In this document: one piece after another, positions 1-8,192 of the stretch
Layout: each line of letters begins with the position of its first letter
How positions within the stretch are numbered: the first letter of the stretch is position 1
DNA from: Caryophanales bacterium UBA1709
GTDB lineage: Bacteria; Bacillota_I; Bacilli_A; RFN20; UBA1709
Direction: 5' to 3'
Assembly: GCA_002317215.1 (NCBI GenBank)
Contig: DCJD01000018.1
Location: 1 to 46,850, forward strand
Length of the DNA stretch: 46,850 nt
Position numbers and translations under genes: made by a program
Notes under the pieces: model-generated
What the model was told of the DNA's origin: nothing
The model's input: the letters and a program-made list of their open reading frames with translations, nothing else
Databases searched by the model: none

Positions 1-953
1 GCTACACCAACATATTCTAAACCATAATTATCTGTAATATATGCTTTAACTTTATTAATAAATTCTGGCGCAAGTCTTATGGAATCAGTTCTAGGATAAG
101 TTATATATCCGTCTTCAAATAATGTTTTTGCTGCTTCTAAAGTTGCACCAATCTTATAATGATGAGTTATAGAACAAGCTTGTTGTAAAGTAGAAAGAAT
201 ATAAGGAGCAAATGATTTAGTTTCCTTATTTTCTTTTCTAATATCTTTTAAAACTTGCTTATTAGATAAAGAGTTTAAAACATTTAATGCTTCTTCTTTA
301 TCAACAAATTTATATTTTTCATCATTTTCTTTTGAATAATATAAACTTGTATTCTCATCTAAGATTGAATTAATAAAATAGTAAGAAGTTGGTTTAAAAT
401 TCTTAATTTCTTCGTCTCTATCATATAAAAATCCAAGTACTACTGATTGAACTCTACCAGCACTATTAGATTGAATATCACGATTAACAATATAACTAGT
501 CTTAAATCCAATAATTCTATCTAGGATTCTTCTTGCTTCTTGAGAATCATATAGTTTTAAATCAATATGTCTTACATTATCTAGTGCATTATTAATGGCG
601 TATTTAGTAATCTCATGAAACTCTAATCTATTGGCATTATTTGGATCAATATCTAGTAAATTGCATAAATGCATTGCAATTCCTTCCCCTTCTCTATCTG
701 GGTCAGTTGCAATATAAATCTCTTCTGCTTCACTAGCTAATGCTTTTAGTTTCTCAGCAACCTTAACTTTCTTTGGATCGATAATAAAATGTGGTGTAAA
801 TAATCCATTATCTTCATCAACACCCATGTTATATTTTCCATCCATTGCTAATATCGTAATATGTCCAACACTAGCCTCTACCTTATAATCGTCTCCAAGA
901 TACTTTTGGATAGTACGTTTTTTATTTGGTGATTCAACAATAACTAATTTCAT
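1..953 (-). CDS. topA: DNA topoisomerase I, N-terminal part (cut by window edge)
   Basis: Type IA topoisomerase that relaxes negatively supercoiled DNA through a 5'-phosphotyrosine intermediate. About 317 residues are visible and the frame stays open to the left edge, so the C-terminal part lies outside. The N-terminal TOPRIM domain shows the catalytic Glu near residue 7 (VIVESPNK) and the metal-binding DPDREGE motif at about 84-90. The active-site tyrosine is Tyr286 in ITYPRTDS. The ATG at 951-953 is preceded by AGGAGG at good spacing. It follows dprA, the usual Bacilli order, but has its own promoter-like sequence in the 101-nt gap. Identity is certain. Confidence 0.97.
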   Translation of the reverse strand, partial: MKLVIVESPNKKRTIQKYLGDDYKVEASVGHITILAMDGKYNMGVDEDNGLFTPHFIIDPKKVKVAEKLKALASEAEEIYIATDPDREGEGIAMHLCNLLDIDPNNANRLEFHEITKYAINNALDNVRHIDLKLYDSQEARRILDRIIGFKTSYIVNRDIQSNSAGRVQSVVLGFLYDRDEEIKNFKPTSYYFINSILDENTSLYYSKENDEKYKFVDKEEALNVLNSLSNKQVLKDIRKENKETKSFAPYILSTLQQACSITHHYKIGATLEAAKTLFEDGYITYPRTDSIRLAPEFINKVKAYITDNYGLEYVGV

Positions 954-976
954 TTTATTATCCTCCTGCCTTATTT

Positions 977-1004
977 ATATTAATCATTAAAATAAGTAAG
1001 TCAA
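977..1004 (-). promoter_or_regulatory. Probable topA promoter
   Basis: On the minus strand TTGACT (999-1004) and TAATAT (977-982) are separated by 16 nt, ending about 23 nt before the topA ATG. The surrounding 954-1054 gap is very AT-rich, so the hexamers could be partly chance, though the -35 is close to consensus. Confidence 0.6.
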
Positions 1005-1054
1005 ATCTAAAATCTATATATATTACTATATGTTATATATAACATAAATATTTT

Positions 1055-1819
1055 CTAAAAATCTTCAATTATATCCTCAACATTCTCCACAAGCTTTGCT
1101 CCTTGCTTAATTAAATTATTACAAATACTATCCGAATATATCGTATTTGGCACACAATACACATCTCTATTTTGATATAAAGCATGGGTTACCGTAACTA
1201 ATGTTCCACTTTTACTTTTTGCTTCAATAACTAATACTTTACTAGCAAGTCCACTGATTAATCTATTTCTAATTCCAAACTTATCTTTGGTTGCTAATAC
1301 ATCATCAGGATATTCTGAAATAACAAGCCCTCCTAAATTAATAATCTCATCAAATAATAAGGAATTAGAAATAGGATAGCGGTTATTAAGGCCACACGGC
1401 ATAACCGCTATAGTGTGGCCTTGCTTTTCTAACGCGGATAAATGGGCTTGTTTATCAATTCCTTTAGCAAGGCCACTAATAATAGTGAAGTTATTCTCTA
1501 CTAATTCTTCTACTAGTTCCTTACATGCTCTAATACCATAATTACTACATTCTCTAGAACCAATTACCGCAATTCTTTTTGGATCATTTAAAATATTTAA
1601 ATCTCCTTTATAGAACAATACAAATGGTGGGGAATTAATATTCTTTAAGTAATCTGGGAAGTTTTCATCAAGTATAGTGATGAAATTACTCCCTTTATAG
1701 GATTCAAATACTTTCCTTGCTTCTTCATAATTAACCTCCTCTTTATTAAGTATTGCTGAATAAATCTTCTCCCAACTGCCGTGATACTTCAAACTAAAAT
1801 AAAGTAAAATTTCACGCAT
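1055..1819 (-). CDS. dprA: DNA-processing protein DprA (Smf)
   Basis: Rossmann-fold single-stranded-DNA-binding protein that loads RecA on incoming DNA in natural transformation. Motifs seen: VIGSR near residue 85, SGLAKGID near 115, and the NRLISGL...SGTLVT block near 185-210. At 254 residues it is shorter than B. subtilis Smf (about 297) and stops soon after the Rossmann core, so no C-terminal winged helix is present. ATG at 1817-1819 has an AGGAGG site. It sits between rnhB and topA as in Bacilli. No other competence genes are in view, so a role in transformation is unproven. Confidence 0.93.
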   Translation of the reverse strand: MREILLYFSLKYHGSWEKIYSAILNKEEVNYEEARKVFESYKGSNFITILDENFPDYLKNINSPPFVLFYKGDLNILNDPKRIAVIGSRECSNYGIRACKELVEELVENNFTIISGLAKGIDKQAHLSALEKQGHTIAVMPCGLNNRYPISNSLLFDEIINLGGLVISEYPDDVLATKDKFGIRNRLISGLASKVLVIEAKSKSGTLVTVTHALYQNRDVYCVPNTIYSDSICNNLIKQGAKLVENVEDIIEDF

Positions 1820-1844
1820 ATTTTATCCTCCTATAATAATCTTA

Positions 1845-1868
1845 GAAATAAAAAGGACCAAGTGGTCC
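1845..1868 (-). terminator. Intrinsic terminator downstream of rnhB
   Basis: On the minus strand a GGACC...GGTCC stem (1855-1859 with 1864-1868, loop of 4, one extra A-T closing pair possible) is followed by CTTTTTATTT. It lies between the rnhB stop and the dprA start, so dprA depends on read-through or on an unrecognised promoter in the 35-nt gap. Confidence 0.75.
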
Positions 1869-1878
1869 CATTTTAGTC

Positions 1879-2529
1879 TCATTTTTTATTTTTTAAGGTA
1901 TTATAGAGGTCAAAAGATAGTTGTTTTTGTATCATTGACTTAATTGGCTCATATGTTTTTCGATGAATTAAGCAATATCCGTATTCTTCTAAAGCATTTA
2001 AATGTTTCTTAGTTCCATATCCTTTATTATTTTTAAAATCATAATTTGGATATTGACTATCTAGTTCTATCATTAAACGATCTCTAGTAACTTTAGATAA
2101 AATACTTGCTGCGGCAATGGTAATAGATTTAGCATCACCTTTAATAATATCTATAACTGGTATATCTAATTTTGGTAATGGCATTGCATCGGTTAATATT
2201 ACATCGGGTTTAATTTGAATATTTTCAATGCATTTAGTCATAGCAATCTGACTTGCTCTATATGGATTTAATTTATCTACATCCTCATTAGATAAAACAA
2301 CAATTTCATAACTAATAGCATTATTAATTATTTCATCATATAGTTCTTCCCTTACTTTTGAGGATAGTTTCTTAGAATCATTAATCAAAGGATTATTATA
2401 GTCTAATGGGAAAATTACAGCGCTAGCAACTAATGGTCCTGCAAGTGGTCCTCTTCCTGCTTCATCACACCCAGCTATTAATTTATAACCTTGTTTAGAG
2501 CATTGATTCTCATAATCTCTATTAGCCAT
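1879..2529 (-). CDS. rnhB: Ribonuclease HII
   Basis: Cleaves the RNA strand of RNA-DNA hybrids and single ribonucleotides in DNA. The 216-residue protein shows the N-terminal catalytic [12 protein letters not shown] block (Asp22, Glu23), a further Asp in ILTDAMPLP near 114 and Asp in KGDAKS near 132, followed by the conserved [12 protein letters not shown] segment. Length is typical. It ends in TGA, evidence that UGA is a stop here. Its start overlaps the rbgA 3' end by 8 nt, and the order lepB-rbgA-rnhB is that of Bacilli. A terminator follows. Confidence 0.97.
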   Translation of the reverse strand: MANRDYENQCSKQGYKLIAGCDEAGRGPLAGPLVASAVIFPLDYNNPLINDSKKLSSKVREELYDEIINNAISYEIVVLSNEDVDKLNPYRASQIAMTKCIENIQIKPDVILTDAMPLPKLDIPVIDIIKGDAKSITIAAASILSKVTRDRLMIELDSQYPNYDFKNNKGYGTKKHLNALEEYGYCLIHRKTYEPIKSMIQKQLSFDLYNTLKNKK

Positions 2530-3382
2530 GAACTCTCTCCAAACTAATATGTCCTAACTTGCCGTTTTTAAATTCATTTAATAAATGAATCATTGCTCTA
2601 TTAATATCTAATTTGTCTTGACTGATAATAAAACCTCTAGATTTAGCAATCATTTCTAAGATTTTATAACAATCTAAACTTGAATTAGTTTCAAATTCAT
2701 CTATATCATATCTATCTTTTAATAGTCCTTTATAAGAATTAGTTAATAGATTGATTAAATGATCAGTCAATTTTTCTATTGGTAAGATATCTTGTTTAAT
2801 TGAACCAATTAAAGCGAGATTAATTCCTGTTATCTCATCATCAAAACTAGGCCATAAGATCCCTGGAGTATCAAGTAAAATGAATTCATTATCAACATTT
2901 ATATATTGTCTTGATTTAGTAACACCTGGTTTATTTTCAACTTTACAACTAGCTCTTTTAGCAAGTCGATTAATAAGAGTTGATTTACCAACATTAGGAA
3001 TACCTACAATTAAAGCTTTAATAGCTGTTAATCTAATTCCTCTACTTTTATTTTTTTCAATCTTCTCTTTTAATCTTTCTAGACATAATTTTTTAAGTTC
3101 TTTAAATTCTAACTGATGGATATCGCTACCTAAGCAAAGAATATTATTATTTTTATAATATTCTATAAAATCCTTAGTAATGAGAGGATTTGCTAAATCA
3201 GTTTTTGACATAACCTTGATTAATGGTTTCTTATTTTCTAATTCTTTAATTAAAGGATTAGAAGACGAAAAAGGAGCTCTAGCATCAATAATTTCAATTA
3301 CTATATCAACACTATTAACAAGCTCATTTATTTCATTGATTGCTTTTGCCATGTGGCCAGGGAACCATTGTATTTGTTTCAT
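2522..3382 (-). CDS. rbgA: Ribosome biogenesis GTPase RbgA (YlqF)
   Basis: Circularly permuted GTPase needed for late 50S subunit maturation. Order of motifs is permuted as expected: G4-like SKTDLA near residue 70, then the Walker A (GIPNVGKST) and later G3 DTPG. I place the start at ATG 3380-3382 (protein begins [14 protein letters not shown], the family N-terminus, about 286 residues). The ATG follows the lepB stop by one base (TAATATG). A longer frame opening at a TTG (3409) would add nine unconserved residues inside lepB. Translation is probably coupled to lepB because the SD is weak. Confidence 0.95.
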   Translation of the reverse strand: MKQIQWFPGHMAKAINEINELVNSVDIVIEIIDARAPFSSSNPLIKELENKKPLIKVMSKTDLANPLITKDFIEYYKNNNILCLGSDIHQLEFKELKKLCLERLKEKIEKNKSRGIRLTAIKALIVGIPNVGKSTLINRLAKRASCKVENKPGVTKSRQYINVDNEFILLDTPGILWPSFDDEITGINLALIGSIKQDILPIEKLTDHLINLLTNSYKGLLKDRYDIDEFETNSSLDCYKILEMIAKSRGFIISQDKLDINRAMIHLLNEFKNGKLGHISLERVHG

Positions 3383-3383
3383 A

Positions 3384-3872
3384 TTATTTAATTCCGAAGA
3401 CTTCTCCAATAATCATATCTTTTTTAATAGGTCCATAAGTTCTTGAATCAACACTAAACCTACGGTTATCACCCATAATAAAATATTCGTCATTATCTAG
3501 TTTAATTCCATCACTTAATTGATTGCAATAAGTAGAATTTACACATAAAGTATATTGTTTAATTTCGTTAGTAATGAAATCTTCACCAATAATCTTATCA
3601 TCGATATATAAAGTATTGTTATCATATCTTATTGTTTCATTTGGTAATCCAATAACTCTTTTAATAACATCTTTCTCGTCTCTATCAACAATAATTACAT
3701 CAAATCTTTCTAATCTATATATTATTTTCGAACAATATCCTTCTTGTCCATCTTTATAAGTTGGATTCATACTATCCCCAACTACTTCTATATTCATAAT
3801 AAAAATAGGATAAGTAGTACTTATCGTTACAAACATTAATAAATAAATAATAATTGTTCTTAGAATTTTCAT
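3384..3872 (-). CDS. lepB: Signal peptidase I
   Basis: Membrane-anchored serine protease that removes signal peptides from exported proteins. The 162-residue protein has one N-terminal membrane segment (about 5-25), the catalytic Ser in [10 protein letters not shown] (about residue 33), the catalytic Lys in [10 protein letters not shown] (about 69), and the late GDNR...DSRTYGPI box. It is a short SipS-type enzyme. A signal peptidase in front of rbgA is common in Bacilli. The ATG has no SD. A TAAAAT hexamer ends 6 nt upstream, so the mRNA may be leaderless. It follows the rplS terminator. Confidence 0.94.
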   Translation of the reverse strand: MKILRTIIIYLLMFVTISTTYPIFIMNIEVVGDSMNPTYKDGQEGYCSKIIYRLERFDVIIVDRDEKDVIKRVIGLPNETIRYDNNTLYIDDKIIGEDFITNEIKQYTLCVNSTYCNQLSDGIKLDNDEYFIMGDNRRFSVDSRTYGPIKKDMIIGEVFGIK

Positions 3873-3878
3873 ATAGAT

Positions 3879-3884
3879 ATTTTA
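3879..3884 (-). promoter_or_regulatory. Candidate -10 for a leaderless lepB mRNA
   Basis: TAAAAT lies 6 nt upstream of the lepB ATG, with no SD in between and a terminator just upstream. No good -35 is visible. In such AT-rich DNA the hexamer alone is weak evidence. Confidence 0.35.
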
Positions 3885-3894
3885 CTTTTTTATT

Positions 3895-3927
3895 TAAATA
3901 AATAAAAGACCGTGATATTCACGGTCT
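3895..3927 (-). terminator. Intrinsic terminator downstream of rplS
   Basis: Perfect 9-bp stem (AGACCGTGA with TCACGGTCT, 3-nt loop, 3907-3927) followed on the minus strand by TTTATTTATTT. It separates rplS from lepB, which are adjacent in the conserved Bacilli cluster. Confidence 0.9.
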
Positions 3928-3938
3928 ATTTGTCACAA

Positions 3939-4274
3939 CTATACTCTAGCAGCTTTACCTGTTCTATTACGTAGATAGTGAAGTTTTGCTCTTCTAACTT
4001 TTGCGTGTTTAATTACTTCAATTTTAGCAATTAATGGAGAGTTAACATTAAATATTCTTTCAACACCAACAGCACCACTAATCTTTCTTACTGTAATTGC
4101 TTTAGCAACTCCAGCACCTTTGATAGCAATAACACTTCCTTGGAACATTTGAATTCTTTCTTTTGTTCCTTCAACAATTCTTACGTGAACTTTCACTGTA
4201 TCGCCAACACTAATTTCTGGCAAATCTTTTTTAATTTGGGTTTCTGCAACCTTTTTAACTAATTCCATGTTCAT
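3939..4274 (-). CDS. rplS: 50S ribosomal protein L19
   Basis: Large-subunit protein at the 30S-50S interface. The 111-residue protein shows the L19 blocks [19 protein letters not shown] and [14 protein letters not shown], and ends [12 protein letters not shown] use ATG 4272-4274 because the upstream in-frame ATG (4281-4283) sits immediately after AGGAGG and cannot be the one served by that site. A third ATG at 4266-4268 is also possible. It lies after trmD but has its own extended -10 promoter and an L19-type leader, and ends at a strong terminator, so it can be expressed alone. Confidence 0.97.
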   Translation of the reverse strand: MNMELVKKVAETQIKKDLPEISVGDTVKVHVRIVEGTKERIQMFQGSVIAIKGAGVAKAITVRKISGAVGVERIFNVNSPLIAKIEVIKHAKVRRAKLHYLRNRTGKAARV

Positions 4275-4283
4275 GTAAATCAT

Positions 4284-4350
4284 CCTCCTTATAATTCTTG
4301 GATGTTCATAGACTGTGACATTCTAGCGGAGCATCTGCAGCGTTAACGCC
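4284..4350 (-). ncRNA. Candidate ribosomal protein L19 leader
   Basis: The 5' untranslated region of rplS between its promoter and SD carries GC-rich islands unusual for this genome (GGCGTTAACGCTGCAG, then ATGCTCCGCTAGAATG and GATGTTCATAG-type complementary pieces). Low-G+C Gram-positive bacteria have an autoregulatory L19 leader at exactly this place, and the pattern looks like it. No covariance search was run, so boundaries and family are tentative. Confidence 0.55.
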
Positions 4351-4355
4351 TATTT

Positions 4356-4384
4356 ATATTATCATTTATGATAATAGAAATCAA
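4356..4384 (-). promoter_or_regulatory. rplS promoter, extended -10
   Basis: Minus strand TTGATT (4379-4384), 17-nt spacer, then TGA-TAATAT (hexamer 4356-4361). The TG two bases before the hexamer makes an extended -10. The spacer holds a TATTATCA/TGATAATA inverted repeat. The -35 lies directly after the trmD stop codon. Confidence 0.75.
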
Positions 4385-4385
4385 T

Positions 4386-5159
4386 TTACTTAATAAACTT
4401 TTTTGCTTTCTCTATAGCATCACTCATCCATTTAGGATTAGTAATGTTGTTTTTAATCTCATCTAATAATTCGAGTTCTTCTTTAGTGAATTTTCTATTT
4501 TCTAATAAATCTGGTCGATTCTCTAAAGTTATTCTAAGTCTTTCTTTTAAACGATATTTATTTACAATTTTATGATCTCCACAAAATAATATATCTGGAA
4601 TCTTTTTAGAATCATACTCACGAGGGAAAGTATATTGGGGATATTCTAATAAATTATCATCAAAACTTTCTATATCTAATGATTCACTAGTAATCGCACC
4701 ATCTAATAATCTAATGATTGAATCACTAATCACTTGGCTAGCAAGTTCCCCACCAGTTAATATATAATCTCCAATACTTATTTGTTCATCAACATAATCA
4801 AGTATTCTCTCATCAATACCCTCATAATGACCACACAAGAATATTAGATGTTCTTCTTTTGATAATCTAATAGCTTGTTTTTGATCAAATTTAATTCCTT
4901 TAGGTGACATATATAAAACTTTAGAATTTTCTTTCTTAACCGCTTTAATACTATCAATACCAACTTGAGCTTTTAAAACAAGTCCAGCTCCACCCCCAAT
5001 AGGATAATCATCAACTCGATTATTTTTATCTAGAGTATATTTACGCATATCAACAACTTCAACTTCAAAAGCTTTCTTAGCTAATGCTCTTTTAATAATT
5101 GAAGTATTTAGAAAGTTTTCAAACATATCTGGGAATAAAGTTAAAAATGTTATCTTCAT
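4386..5159 (-). CDS. trmD: tRNA (guanine-N1)-methyltransferase
   Basis: SPOUT-class enzyme that makes m1G37 in tRNAs to prevent +1 frameshifting. The 257-residue protein has the N-terminal MKITFLTLFPDMFENF, the DYPIGGGAGL box, LCGHYEGID, and the trefoil-knot YILTGGELA segment, with the C-terminal domain ending in KAKKFIK. Its ATG overlaps the rimM TGA (ATGA overlap at 5156-5159), indicating translational coupling. The neighbours rpsP-khpA-rimM upstream and rplS downstream are the standard Bacilli set. Confidence 0.98.
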   Translation of the reverse strand: MKITFLTLFPDMFENFLNTSIIKRALAKKAFEVEVVDMRKYTLDKNNRVDDYPIGGGAGLVLKAQVGIDSIKAVKKENSKVLYMSPKGIKFDQKQAIRLSKEEHLIFLCGHYEGIDERILDYVDEQISIGDYILTGGELASQVISDSIIRLLDGAITSESLDIESFDDNLLEYPQYTFPREYDSKKIPDILFCGDHKIVNKYRLKERLRITLENRPDLLENRKFTKEELELLDEIKNNITNPKWMSDAIEKAKKFIK

Positions 5160-5662
5160 ATTAATCCCTCCATCATAAAAATATCTATTCTTTTTTCATC
5201 CTTATTAACGTTTTTAATAAACGCTTTAACAAAAGGAACTAAAATCTCTAAATCTTCTGATTTTATGCGTAAAATTTGATTACCTGGATTATCAATAACT
5301 TCACTTACTTTTCCAATAAATCTAGAATCTTGATCATATACTTCCATATCAATTAATTCATAGAAATAATAAGAATCATTATCTAGTTTATGTAAAGAAG
5401 ATATCTTTGCATATACTTTATACCCTCTTAGTAAATTAGCTTGCTCAACACAATTAATCTCATTAAAAATAACGAAGTCAAAATTATTTGACTTACAATA
5501 AGATTTACAAGTCAACTCTTTAGTGTCTTCATCTTTTTTTAGAATCACTAAAGCATCTTTAGAATATCTATAAGATCCAAAAGAAGATGAAGACATAATT
5601 TTGACTTCACCTTTTAATCCTCTTACATTAACGATTTCACCAAGTAATACTACTTCTTCCAT
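5156..5662 (-). CDS. rimM: 16S rRNA processing protein RimM
   Basis: Ribosome maturation factor binding S19 and the 30S head. The 168-residue protein has the N-terminal RimM domain (LLGEIVNVRGLKGEV) and a C-terminal PRC-barrel (YYFYELIDMEV, GKVSEVIDNPGNQILRI, LVPFVKAFI). It ends in TGA overlapping trmD. The ATG (5660-5662) matches the family N-terminus but has no SD. A stable hairpin with a short T-run lies 10 nt upstream and overlaps the khpA stop. How it is translated is therefore unclear. Confidence 0.96.
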   Translation of the reverse strand: MEEVVLLGEIVNVRGLKGEVKIMSSSSFGSYRYSKDALVILKKDEDTKELTCKSYCKSNNFDFVIFNEINCVEQANLLRGYKVYAKISSLHKLDNDSYYFYELIDMEVYDQDSRFIGKVSEVIDNPGNQILRIKSEDLEILVPFVKAFIKNVNKDEKRIDIFMMEGLI

Positions 5663-5672
5663 AATAATTAGA

Positions 5673-5698
5673 AAATAAGATGGAAAACCATCTTATTT
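5673..5698 (-). terminator. Hairpin between khpA and rimM (partial terminator or processing site)
   Basis: Perfect 11-bp stem (AAATAAGATGG with CCATCTTATTT, loop of 4) containing the khpA stop codon and followed on the minus strand by TTTTC. The stem's own 3' arm supplies most of the U-rich end. It lies inside an otherwise continuous operon. Confidence 0.6.
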
Positions 5699-5944
5699 AT
5701 TTTCATCAAATGAATTGAATTTTACTAAAACTCTTTCATTGTTAAGCTTGCTTGCAACTGAAACACATTCTCTAATATCGTTAGCATTATTGCCTCCACG
5801 TCCAATTAATCTAGCAGTATCTAGATTGTTAGCGGTAACATAAACGATTTTAGTATTTGATTCTTCGACAAGTTCGATTTTTAAATCATCTGGATTAGTA
5901 ACAAGAGAGCTGATGATGTCTTTTACTAACTTGCAATAATCCAT
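5693..5944 (-). CDS. khpA: KH-domain RNA-binding protein (KhpA/YlqC)
   Basis: Small 83-residue single KH-domain protein. In Bacilli KhpA partners with KhpB/Jag in RNA binding linked to cell elongation. The KH signature loop is IGRGG in ARLIGRGGNNANDIR (about residues 47-61), followed by the helix VSVASKL. The ATG overlaps the rpsP TAA by one base, which is the canonical neighbour. The ylqD gene that follows in B. subtilis is absent. The gene ends inside a hairpin. Confidence 0.93.
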   Translation of the reverse strand: MDYCKLVKDIISSLVTNPDDLKIELVEESNTKIVYVTANNLDTARLIGRGGNNANDIRECVSVASKLNNERVLVKFNSFDENK

Positions 5945-6216
5945 TATTTACCAGCTTTCTTTTCTTCTCTTAGTTCTTTGTAGATGCCTTGTTTATCTAA
6001 GATATTTTTAACAGTATCTGTTGGTTGGGCACCTTCTTTAATCCATTTTTTAGCTGATTCTTTGTTGATAACAACAGTAGAATTCTTTAATGGTTGGTAA
6101 GTACCAATTTCTTCAATGAATCTTCCATCACGTGGAAATCTTGAGTCTGCTACAACGATTCTATAACTAGCATCTTTATGTCTACCAGTTCTTTTTAATC
6201 TAATTTTTACTGACAT
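5944..6216 (-). CDS. rpsP: 30S ribosomal protein S16
   Basis: Early-assembling small-subunit protein. The 90-residue sequence has the S16 start [20 protein letters not shown], then [19 protein letters not shown] and the [13 protein letters not shown] tail. It has a strong SD (AGGAGG) and an excellent promoter, and is the first gene of the rpsP-khpA-rimM-trmD transcript. The upstream ffh transcript terminates just before it. Confidence 0.99.
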   Translation of the reverse strand: MSVKIRLKRTGRHKDASYRIVVADSRFPRDGRFIEEIGTYQPLKNSTVVINKESAKKWIKEGAQPTDTVKNILDKQGIYKELREEKKAGK

Positions 6217-6245
6217 TTTTAATAATCCTCCTAAATGACAATAAT

Positions 6246-6273
6246 ATTATACATAATATTAAAATGGTGTCAA
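6246..6273 (-). promoter_or_regulatory. rpsP promoter (near-consensus)
   Basis: Minus strand TTGACA (6268-6273), 16-nt spacer, TATAAT (6246-6251), both perfect hexamers. The -35 lies within the 3' arm of the ffh terminator hairpin. Confidence 0.9.
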
Positions 6274-6295
6274 CCATTTTTAGTTAACACCATTT
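6258..6295 (-). terminator. ffh terminator overlapping the rpsP promoter
   Basis: A 13-bp stem with one G-T wobble (6262-6274 with 6283-6295, 8-nt loop) is followed on the minus strand by TTTTAATATT. The stem includes the last bases of ffh and, in its 3' arm, the rpsP -35 box. Confidence 0.85.
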
Positions 6296-7613
6296 AAAAT
6301 TTTAACATTCCACCAAACATTGACTTCATTTGTTTCATTTGAAGTTTCATATTTTCAAATTGCTTCAATACATTATTAACATCACTAACATTCATCCCAG
6401 ATCCTTTAGCAATTCTTATCTTTCTTTCAGCTTTTAAAATATCAGGATTTTTTCTTTCTTTTAAAGTCATTGATTGAATAATACATCTCGTCTTTTTAAT
6501 CGTTTTTTCAGCTTGATCAGTTTGCTCTTTAGTAATCTTAGGCATACCTGGGATTAATTTTGCAATTGCACCAAGAGGTCCTAATTTTCTAGTGGATTCA
6601 ATCTGCTTTAACATATCATTTAAATCAAATTTACCAGATAGCATCTTGTTTACTAATCTTTTAGCTTCCTTTTCATCAATCTCTTCTTGGACAGTTTCGA
6701 CAAGTTTTACAACATCCCCCATACCAAGAATTCTACTTGCCATTTGAGAAGGGTTAAATACTTCAAAATCTTTTAATCTTTCTCCTGTGCCACTAAATTT
6801 AACATGTAAAGAAGTTAAATAAGCAATAGATAATGCCGCTCCTCCTCTAGCATCACCATCAAGTTTAGTCATCATTACACCACTTAATCCGATTGCGTCA
6901 TTGAACATTTTAGTAACATTAACTGCTTCTTGACCACTTAAAGAGTCGACTACAATTAAAGTTTCAAAAGGATTTAAAGTCTTCTTTAAATTCTTTAATT
7001 CATTCATCATTTCTTCATCAATAGATAATCTACCTGCTGTATCAAAAATACAAACATCATATCCGTTATATGAAGCATAAGAATAAGCATCTTTAGCAAT
7101 CTTTATAACATCTTTACTTGATCTATCATAATAAGTAAATACTCCAATAGTTTTACCAAGTCCTTCCAATTGATCAATTGCACCTGGTCTATATACATCA
7201 AGACCAACTAACATTACTTTTTTATCTTGTTTATTTTTAAGAAAATTAGCTAATTTTGCTGCCATAGTAGTTTTACCACTGCCTTGTAAACCAACAAGCA
7301 TAATATTAGTAACTCCTTGTTTAGCAAATTTTAATCCTTCAACATCTTTACCAAGTAAATTAATGATTTCATCATTAATAATCTTGATAACTAGTTGACT
7401 AGGGTTAAGTTTTGTAGCAACTTTTTCTCCAATCATCTTCTCTTTACTGGATTCTAAAAAAGCCTTAATAACATCGTTATTACAATCCGCATCTAATAAA
7501 GCTATCTTGATTTCTTTTAAGATATCTTCAATATTTTCTTCGCTTAATCGACTAGTTCCTTTAATCTTTTTAAATAATCTTTGGAAACTATCACTAATCA
7601 TTTCAAAACCCAT
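6294..7613 (-). CDS. ffh: Signal recognition particle protein Ffh
   Basis: SRP54 GTPase that binds signal sequences with SRP RNA and docks on FtsY. The 439-residue protein has the N domain (1-90), the G domain with GLQGSGKTTMAAKLA (about 107-121), DTAGR near 190 and TKLDGDARGG near 250, and a Met-rich M domain from about 300 ending in repeated Met residues (LQMKQMKSMFGGML). Three bases separate its start from the ylxM stop. FtsY is encoded four genes upstream in the same run. The SRP RNA gene is not in this window. Confidence 0.98.
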   Translation of the reverse strand: MGFEMISDSFQRLFKKIKGTSRLSEENIEDILKEIKIALLDADCNNDVIKAFLESSKEKMIGEKVATKLNPSQLVIKIINDEIINLLGKDVEGLKFAKQGVTNIMLVGLQGSGKTTMAAKLANFLKNKQDKKVMLVGLDVYRPGAIDQLEGLGKTIGVFTYYDRSSKDVIKIAKDAYSYASYNGYDVCIFDTAGRLSIDEEMMNELKNLKKTLNPFETLIVVDSLSGQEAVNVTKMFNDAIGLSGVMMTKLDGDARGGAALSIAYLTSLHVKFSGTGERLKDFEVFNPSQMASRILGMGDVVKLVETVQEEIDEKEAKRLVNKMLSGKFDLNDMLKQIESTRKLGPLGAIAKLIPGMPKITKEQTDQAEKTIKKTRCIIQSMTLKERKNPDILKAERKIRIAKGSGMNVSDVNNVLKQFENMKLQMKQMKSMFGGMLKF

Positions 7614-7616
7614 AAT

Positions 7617-7919
7617 CTAATCCTCAATAATTTGAATAATCTTATTTGTTATAGCATTTTTATTCTCTTCACAAATCTTAATTATTTGATTATATTTTTT
7701 AAGTAATCCTAATTTAGTTTCATAATCTTCTAGTATAGTTTCTACTCTTTTTAATAGATTGAAAATAGCATTACGACTAACTTTATAATATTCGCTAATC
7801 TCATTTAAACTTAAATCATCATAATAATACATCTCAAATACTTCTATTTGATATTTAGTTAATAAATTACTATATAAATCAAACAATTGATTTAATCTTT
7901 CTTTCTTAATCAATTCCAT
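7617..7919 (-). CDS. ylxM: YlxM/p13-like DNA-binding protein
   Basis: UPF0122 family helix-turn-helix protein of 100 residues, resembling sigma region 4: LSLNEISEYYKVSRNAIFNLLKRVE (about 33-57) is the HTH. In Gram-positive bacteria it is nearly always encoded just before ffh, and streptococcal YlxM has been reported to modulate SRP GTPase cycling. It is immediately upstream of ffh here. The C-terminal half is Lys/Asn/Ile-rich. Confidence 0.9.
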   Translation of the reverse strand: MELIKKERLNQLFDLYSNLLTKYQIEVFEMYYYDDLSLNEISEYYKVSRNAIFNLLKRVETILEDYETKLGLLKKYNQIIKICEENKNAITNKIIQIIED

Positions 7920-7921
7920 AT

Positions 7922-8191
7922 CTAAATAATCCTAATACTAAAAACTAAATCAATTAAAAATAAAATAATAAAAGTACCTGACCAATTACGATAGAAGTAA
8001 GGATTCTTTAACATATTTTCTTTAATTGGAAAATAAATATACGCAAATACAAAAGATAATATTAAATTGCTAATACAGATACTAAGTATCCCACTAATTC
8101 CTAGTGCCCCACAAATTAAACTACTTATAACATCACAAATTATAATAATTATAAATCCTAATAATAATCTTCCTAAATTCATACCATTCAC
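7922..8191 (-). CDS. Small integral membrane protein, unknown function
   Basis: An 89-residue protein I do not recognise. Three hydrophobic segments are visible: about 5-33, 34-54 and 70-88, with a charged, aromatic loop IKENMLKNPYFYRNW between the second and third. No catalytic motif is seen. It lies 2 nt after ylxM and one base from the ftsY stop codon, so it is fully embedded in the ftsY-ylxM-ffh operon and must be co-expressed with SRP components. An internal Met4 is an alternative start. It could assist SRP-receptor docking or membrane insertion, but this is only from context. Confidence 0.75.
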   Translation of the reverse strand: MNGMNLGRLLLGFIIIIICDVISSLICGALGISGILSICISNLILSFVFAYIYFPIKENMLKNPYFYRNWSGTFIILFLIDLVFSIRII

Positions 8192-8192
8192 C

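Noticed and set aside
1015..1045. Alternating TA-rich repeat upstream of topA as an origin or attachment site
   Set aside because: It is a short A/T-rich stretch with no DnaA boxes, direct repeats or integrase nearby.
2880..3116. Small plus-strand open frames opposite rbgA and other genes (also within rpoB, rpoC, rplJ and rplK)
   Set aside because: They lie antisense to well-conserved coding sequences, have no SD or homology-like features and show compositional shadows only.
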